From Deferribacterales bacterium (lineage in GTDB: Bacteria > Chrysiogenota > Deferribacteres > Deferribacterales > JAISNW01): a stretch of 8,816 nucleotides of DNA. Shown here piece by piece: positions 6,302-8,816 of the stretch. The notes beneath the pieces were generated by a model. That model was not told where the DNA came from. It saw only the letters and a program-made list of their open reading frames with translations, and made no database searches. The DNA is taken from positions 1 to 8,816 of the forward strand of contig BNUJ01000060.1 in assembly GCA_025997275.1 (NCBI GenBank), read 5' to 3'. A program made the position numbers and the translations under genes. Numbering within the stretch: the first letter of the stretch is position 1; every line of letters begins with the position of its first letter.

Positions 6302-7103
6302 CTTTGAACCCTGCCATCCTATCGTAGGTAGTCAGATAGTCTTCGCGTTCTTGCTTATGTAATATGCCTATCGGATATTTGTCTGCGCGCTCATCAGCCC
6401 CCATAGTCTGCCAGCGTTCCAGTGGCACCGCCGTGTCGCGTTGCCATTCCAGCATACTATAGCCCTCGGCACGTTTGTTCTTCCTGCCGAAGTTGGTCGG
6501 GCAACCCGCTATCACCTCTACCACTGAAAACCCTTTATGTTTGAACGCTTGCTTTATAATATCAGTCATCTGCATAGCGTGGTAAGTGGTGCCCCTAGCT
6601 ACAAAGGTAGCCCCTGCGCCAGCCACTAGCTCTGCCACATCAAAATTGTTCTCTATCATACCATAAGGGGCGGTTGTTGCACCCATGCCATTAGGGGTGG
6701 TAGGGGAATACTGCCCGCCAGTCATACCATATATATTATTGTTCATAATAATTAACGTCATATCAATGTTGCGTCTACAAGCGTGTATCAGGTGATTGCC
6801 ACCTATTGCTGTCATATCGCCATCTCCGCCTAGCACAACAACGTTTAGTTTCGGATTAGCCAGCTTTATACCAGTGGCAAATGCTATTGAACGCCCATGT
6901 GTGGTGTGAACTGTGTTAAAGTCAACATAGCCGGGCAACCTACTGGCACAGCCTATTCCACTGGCGATAGCGGTCTCGTCCTTGCTCCAACCCATAGCGT
7001 CTATTGCTCTGATAAGCCCTTTCATTATAATGCCGTGTCCGCAACCCGGACACCATATATGTGGCAACTTCCCCTTGCGCAGGTAAGATGAATAATCAAA
7101 CAC
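6294..7103 (-). CDS. korB: 2-oxoglutarate:ferredoxin oxidoreductase, beta subunit
   Basis: This 269-residue subunit binds thiamine pyrophosphate and one [4Fe-4S] cluster and, with KorA, oxidatively decarboxylates a 2-oxoacid to acyl-CoA while reducing ferredoxin. The four expected cluster cysteines are Cys18 and Cys21 (WCPGCGHG), Cys52 (GIGCASR) and Cys201 (AGCPTNFGR). The TPP/Mg motif is GGDGD at 92-96 with the downstream NNNIYGMTGGQYSPT (121-135). The GYVDFNTVHTTHGR stretch and overall length are typical of KorB/OorB rather than pyruvate or branched-chain enzymes, although substrate is not certain from sequence. Translation starts at GTG (7103-7101), supported by AAGGAA seven bases upstream (7116-7111), inside the end of korA; the two genes overlap by 8 bp. 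No gamma subunit gene follows, because the gene ends inside the convergent peptidase gene. Confidence 0.94.
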   Translation of the reverse strand: MFDYSSYLRKGKLPHIWCPGCGHGIIMKGLIRAIDAMGWSKDETAIASGIGCASRLPGYVDFNTVHTTHGRSIAFATGIKLANPKLNVVVLGGDGDMTAIGGNHLIHACRRNIDMTLIIMNNNIYGMTGGQYSPTTPNGMGATTAPYGMIENNFDVAELVAGAGATFVARGTTYHAMQMTDIIKQAFKHKGFSVVEVIAGCPTNFGRKNKRAEGYSMLEWQRDTAVPLERWQTMGADERADKYPIGILHKQEREDYLTTYDRMAGFKAI

Positions 7104-8226
7104 AGTGCACTTCCTTCAAGATTTCCGTAGGGGTGATAGGGCTGGCATCTATACGACATACCGAGCGAATTTTGATACCGCCGTCAGTCGCCCTGCGCAC
7201 TTCGCCCGTGAGCTGCCCCAGATTCATCTCAGCAACAATCATAGTCTTAGCACGACCGATGTATTTTTGGATATGCTTATCAGGAAATGGCCAAATAGTG
7301 AGCGGTTTTAACAAGCCCACCTTGATACCCTCGCTACGCGCCACATTGACAGTATCTTTAGCAGAACGCGCCACAGCACCTGTAGCAAAAATTATAATAT
7401 CAGCATCATCACACAAGTATTCTTCAACTTGGACTATATCGTCATAGTTGGCGTCAATTTTCCGCATCATACGCAGCAATTCACGTTGCGCTACCTCTCC
7501 GCTGTTAGTGGGAAATCCAGTCACGTCGTGGCTAAGCCCAGTTATGTGGTATCTGTAGCCCTCGCCAAAGTTTGCTAACACAGGCACGTCGCCGTCAACT
7601 GCGCTGAACGGCTTATAGTCTGATGGCGGGCATACGGGCTTGCATCTGTCTATCACGGGCAACACGCCCGCCTCCGGGATAAAGATTGCCTCACGCATGT
7701 GTCCGATAATTTCATCTGATAGGATAATAACAGGTGTTCTATACTTCTCTGATAGGTTAAATGCTCTAACGGTTTCGCTGAACTGCTCTTGAACGGTAGC
7801 GGGGGTAATGGCTATACAGGGATGTTCGCCGTGTGTGCCCCAGCGTGCTTGCATAATATCAGACTGGCTAACCCCAGTAGGTAAGCCAGTTGAGGGACCA
7901 GCTCGTTGTACATTGACTACAACACAAGGAACTTCTGCCATACAAGCAAAGCCAATGTTTTCTTGCTTGAGTGAGAAACCGGGACCGCTGGTAGCAGTCA
8001 GCGATTTAACGCCAGCGATGGATGCACCGATGATAGATGCCATAGCGGCAATTTCATCTTCCATCTGTATGAATCTTCCACCGTGTTTTGGTAGCTCTAT
8101 AGATAATCTCTCAGCTATTTCAGTAGAAGGCGTGATGGGATAGCCTCCAAAGAAACGGCAACCAGCGTATAACGCCCCGTAGGAGATTGCATCGTTGCCC
8201 TGCATGAAGTGCTTGCCACTAATCAT
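7096..8226 (-). CDS. korA: 2-oxoglutarate:ferredoxin oxidoreductase, alpha subunit
   Basis: This 376-residue catalytic partner of KorB carries the pyrimidine-binding part of the TPP site and the CoA-side domain. Diagnostic motifs are GYPITPSTE (28-36), the MEDE segment (55-58) with the glutamate expected to activate TPP, TATSGPGFSL (77-86) and GPSTGLPT (110-117). The C-terminal half (about 255-376) is the transketolase C-like domain, with IIFATGAVARSAKD and GLLKPLTIWPFP. Length fits KorA without a fused gamma domain, so a gamma subunit, if needed, must come from elsewhere. The start ATG overlaps the korD stop as ATGA (8226-8223), and AGAGG lies seven bases upstream (8238-8234). A 2-oxoisovalerate or other 2-oxoacid substrate is less likely but cannot be excluded. 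Confidence 0.95.
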   Translation of the reverse strand: MISGKHFMQGNDAISYGALYAGCRFFGGYPITPSTEIAERLSIELPKHGGRFIQMEDEIAAMASIIGASIAGVKSLTATSGPGFSLKQENIGFACMAEVPCVVVNVQRAGPSTGLPTGVSQSDIMQARWGTHGEHPCIAITPATVQEQFSETVRAFNLSEKYRTPVIILSDEIIGHMREAIFIPEAGVLPVIDRCKPVCPPSDYKPFSAVDGDVPVLANFGEGYRYHITGLSHDVTGFPTNSGEVAQRELLRMMRKIDANYDDIVQVEEYLCDDADIIIFATGAVARSAKDTVNVARSEGIKVGLLKPLTIWPFPDKHIQKYIGRAKTMIVAEMNLGQLTGEVRRATDGGIKIRSVCRIDASPITPTEILKEVHCV

Positions 8227-8420
8227 TGCTCTGCCTCTACTGATATGGCGAAGTCAGGACAGCGCAACTCACACATGGCACAGGCTATACAGGCGTCTGC
8301 GCTTTTTATGTGAACTTTGAATTTTTTCATTTCAAGCACCTGTTTGGGGCAGAAACGCACACAGATAGCGCACCCTTTGCATAATTTCTCTACAATGGTA
8401 ATCTTTCCCCTCTTTGCCAT
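8223..8420 (-). CDS. korD: Two-cluster ferredoxin subunit of the 2-oxoacid oxidoreductase
   Basis: A 65-residue ferredoxin with two complete [4Fe-4S] motifs, CKGCAICVRFCP and CIACAMCELRCP, each CxxCxxCxxxCP. It is the delta-type subunit of KorDABC/OorDABC enzymes, receiving electrons from the KorB cluster. The N-terminus (MAKRGKITIVEKLC) is typical of the family, which supports the ATG at 8420. It is the first gene of the korDAB operon and overlaps korA by 4 bp. A predicted promoter ends only about ten bases before the start codon. Confidence 0.93.
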   Translation of the reverse strand: MAKRGKITIVEKLCKGCAICVRFCPKQVLEMKKFKVHIKSADACIACAMCELRCPDFAISVEAEQ

Positions 8421-8429
8421 AGCTCTAAG

Positions 8430-8457
8430 AATATAACAAGTTTGTATAAAAAGTCAA
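8430..8457 (-). promoter_or_regulatory. Predicted sigma70-type promoter for korDAB
   Basis: On the minus strand, TTGACT (8457-8452) is followed after 16 bp by TATATT (8435-8430). The -35 begins immediately after the flagellin stop codon (8460-8458). A start site about seven bases past the -10 would fall near 8423, leaving only a few bases before the korD ATG at 8420, so the transcript would be almost leaderless. The only ribosome-binding-like bases are TAGAG at 8426-8422. Confidence 0.5.
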
Positions 8458-8816
8458 TCAGAATTTTATCAGTTGCATTATTGTTTGTGGCAGAGCGTTA
8501 GTTTGCGAGAGCAGGTTTGTTTGTGTGGTCATTAGTAGTTGTTTTTTTGCTAGGTCAGCGGAAGCCTCTGCGAAGTCTAGGTCTCTTATCTGAGATTCAG
8601 CAGATATTGTGTTTTGCTGTGTAGTGTTAAGTGTTCTTATAGTTGCTGCCAGTCTATTGAGTTGTCCTCCTATGAGAGTGCGTTTATCAAGCACGCTTTG
8701 TATTGCCATATCTATCTTGCTTAGTGCCTTAGCTGCACTCTTTGCGTCTAACACATATATATCATCTATGCCGAGAGAAGTGGTGTTGACCTTGCCTACA
8801 CTTGCGAGTGTCATTG
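8458..8816 (-). CDS. fliC: Flagellin, C-terminal part (5' end outside the window)
   Basis: The last roughly 119 codons of a flagellin. The frame is open to the right edge, so the methionine at 8814 is internal. The conserved C-terminal D1/D0 helices are clear: AAKALSKIDMAIQSVLDKRTLIG, given here by its parts (SKIDMAIQSV and the LIGGQLNRL segment), then SAESQIRDLDFA, a variant of the near-universal AESRIRDxDxA, and the terminal LLSQTNALPQTIMQLIKF, matching the usual LAQANQLPQxVLQLL. These helices pack into the filament core and interact with the FliS chaperone and FliW-type regulators in other species. The central variable region and N-terminus are not visible, so I cannot say which flagellin paralogue this is or whether the gene is intact. 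It reads in the same direction as korDAB, with 37 bp between. Confidence 0.92.
   Translation of the reverse strand, partial: MTLASVGKVNTTSLGIDDIYVLDAKSAAKALSKIDMAIQSVLDKRTLIGGQLNRLAATIRTLNTTQQNTISAESQIRDLDFAEASADLAKKQLLMTTQTNLLSQTNALPQTIMQLIKF

Noticed and set aside
6897..8143. Plus-strand open frames across the kor operon
   Set aside because: They are antisense to well-conserved korA and korB, have no recognisable motifs and no ribosome binding sites.
8458..8816. Flagellin fragment as a pseudogene
   Set aside because: The frame stays open to the window edge and all C-terminal landmarks are present; the truncation is caused by the window boundary.

Overview
This window looks like a compact chromosomal stretch from a motile, Gram-negative (diderm), probably anaerobic or microaerophilic bacterium. 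The evidence is an MsbA-type lipid exporter, a signal-peptide-bearing beta-barrel-like protein and a SPOR-domain cell-wall hydrolase (envelope), a ferredoxin-linked 2-oxoacid oxidoreductase (low-potential anaerobic-type metabolism), the oxygen-sensitive type of thiazole synthase ThiH, and the C-terminal end of a flagellin. Base composition is moderate (GC in the 40s by eye), with heavy use of ATA and CTA codons. I cannot assign a phylum from this sequence. There is no transposase, integrase, phage gene, tRNA, rRNA or CRISPR array.

Layout, left to right. On the + strand: the 3' part of an MsbA-like ABC exporter (cut by the left edge), a membrane-anchored extracytoplasmic protein of unknown function, a 125-bp non-coding gap, then a gene fusing a complete ThiH (tyrosine lyase / 2-iminoacetate synthase) to a complete GGDEF diguanylate cyclase domain. 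This overlaps an RluA/RluD-family pseudouridine synthase gene. A sigma70-like promoter sits on the stop codon of that gene and drives a small outer-membrane-type protein and then a secreted SPOR plus NlpC/P60 endopeptidase. On the - strand: a korD-korA-korB operon (ferredoxin, alpha and beta subunits of 2-oxoglutarate:ferredoxin oxidoreductase) that meets the NlpC/P60 gene tail to tail with an 8-bp overlap. Upstream of it is a flagellin gene, cut by the right edge.

The most unusual item is the ThiH-GGDEF fusion. ThiH occupies the N-terminal place where a diguanylate cyclase normally carries its sensor domain. The cyclase keeps its active site and a perfectly spaced RxxD inhibitory site. This suggests a direct link between radical-SAM tyrosine cleavage (or S-adenosylmethionine, tyrosine or iron-sulfur status) and cyclic-di-GMP signalling. 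The sequence supports the fusion; the signalling role is inference. Other points of interest are the apparent lack of a gamma subunit gene next to korDAB, a korD promoter placed so close to the start codon that the mRNA would be nearly leaderless, and an outer-membrane-type gene whose codon use, promoter and ribosome binding site all point to high expression.
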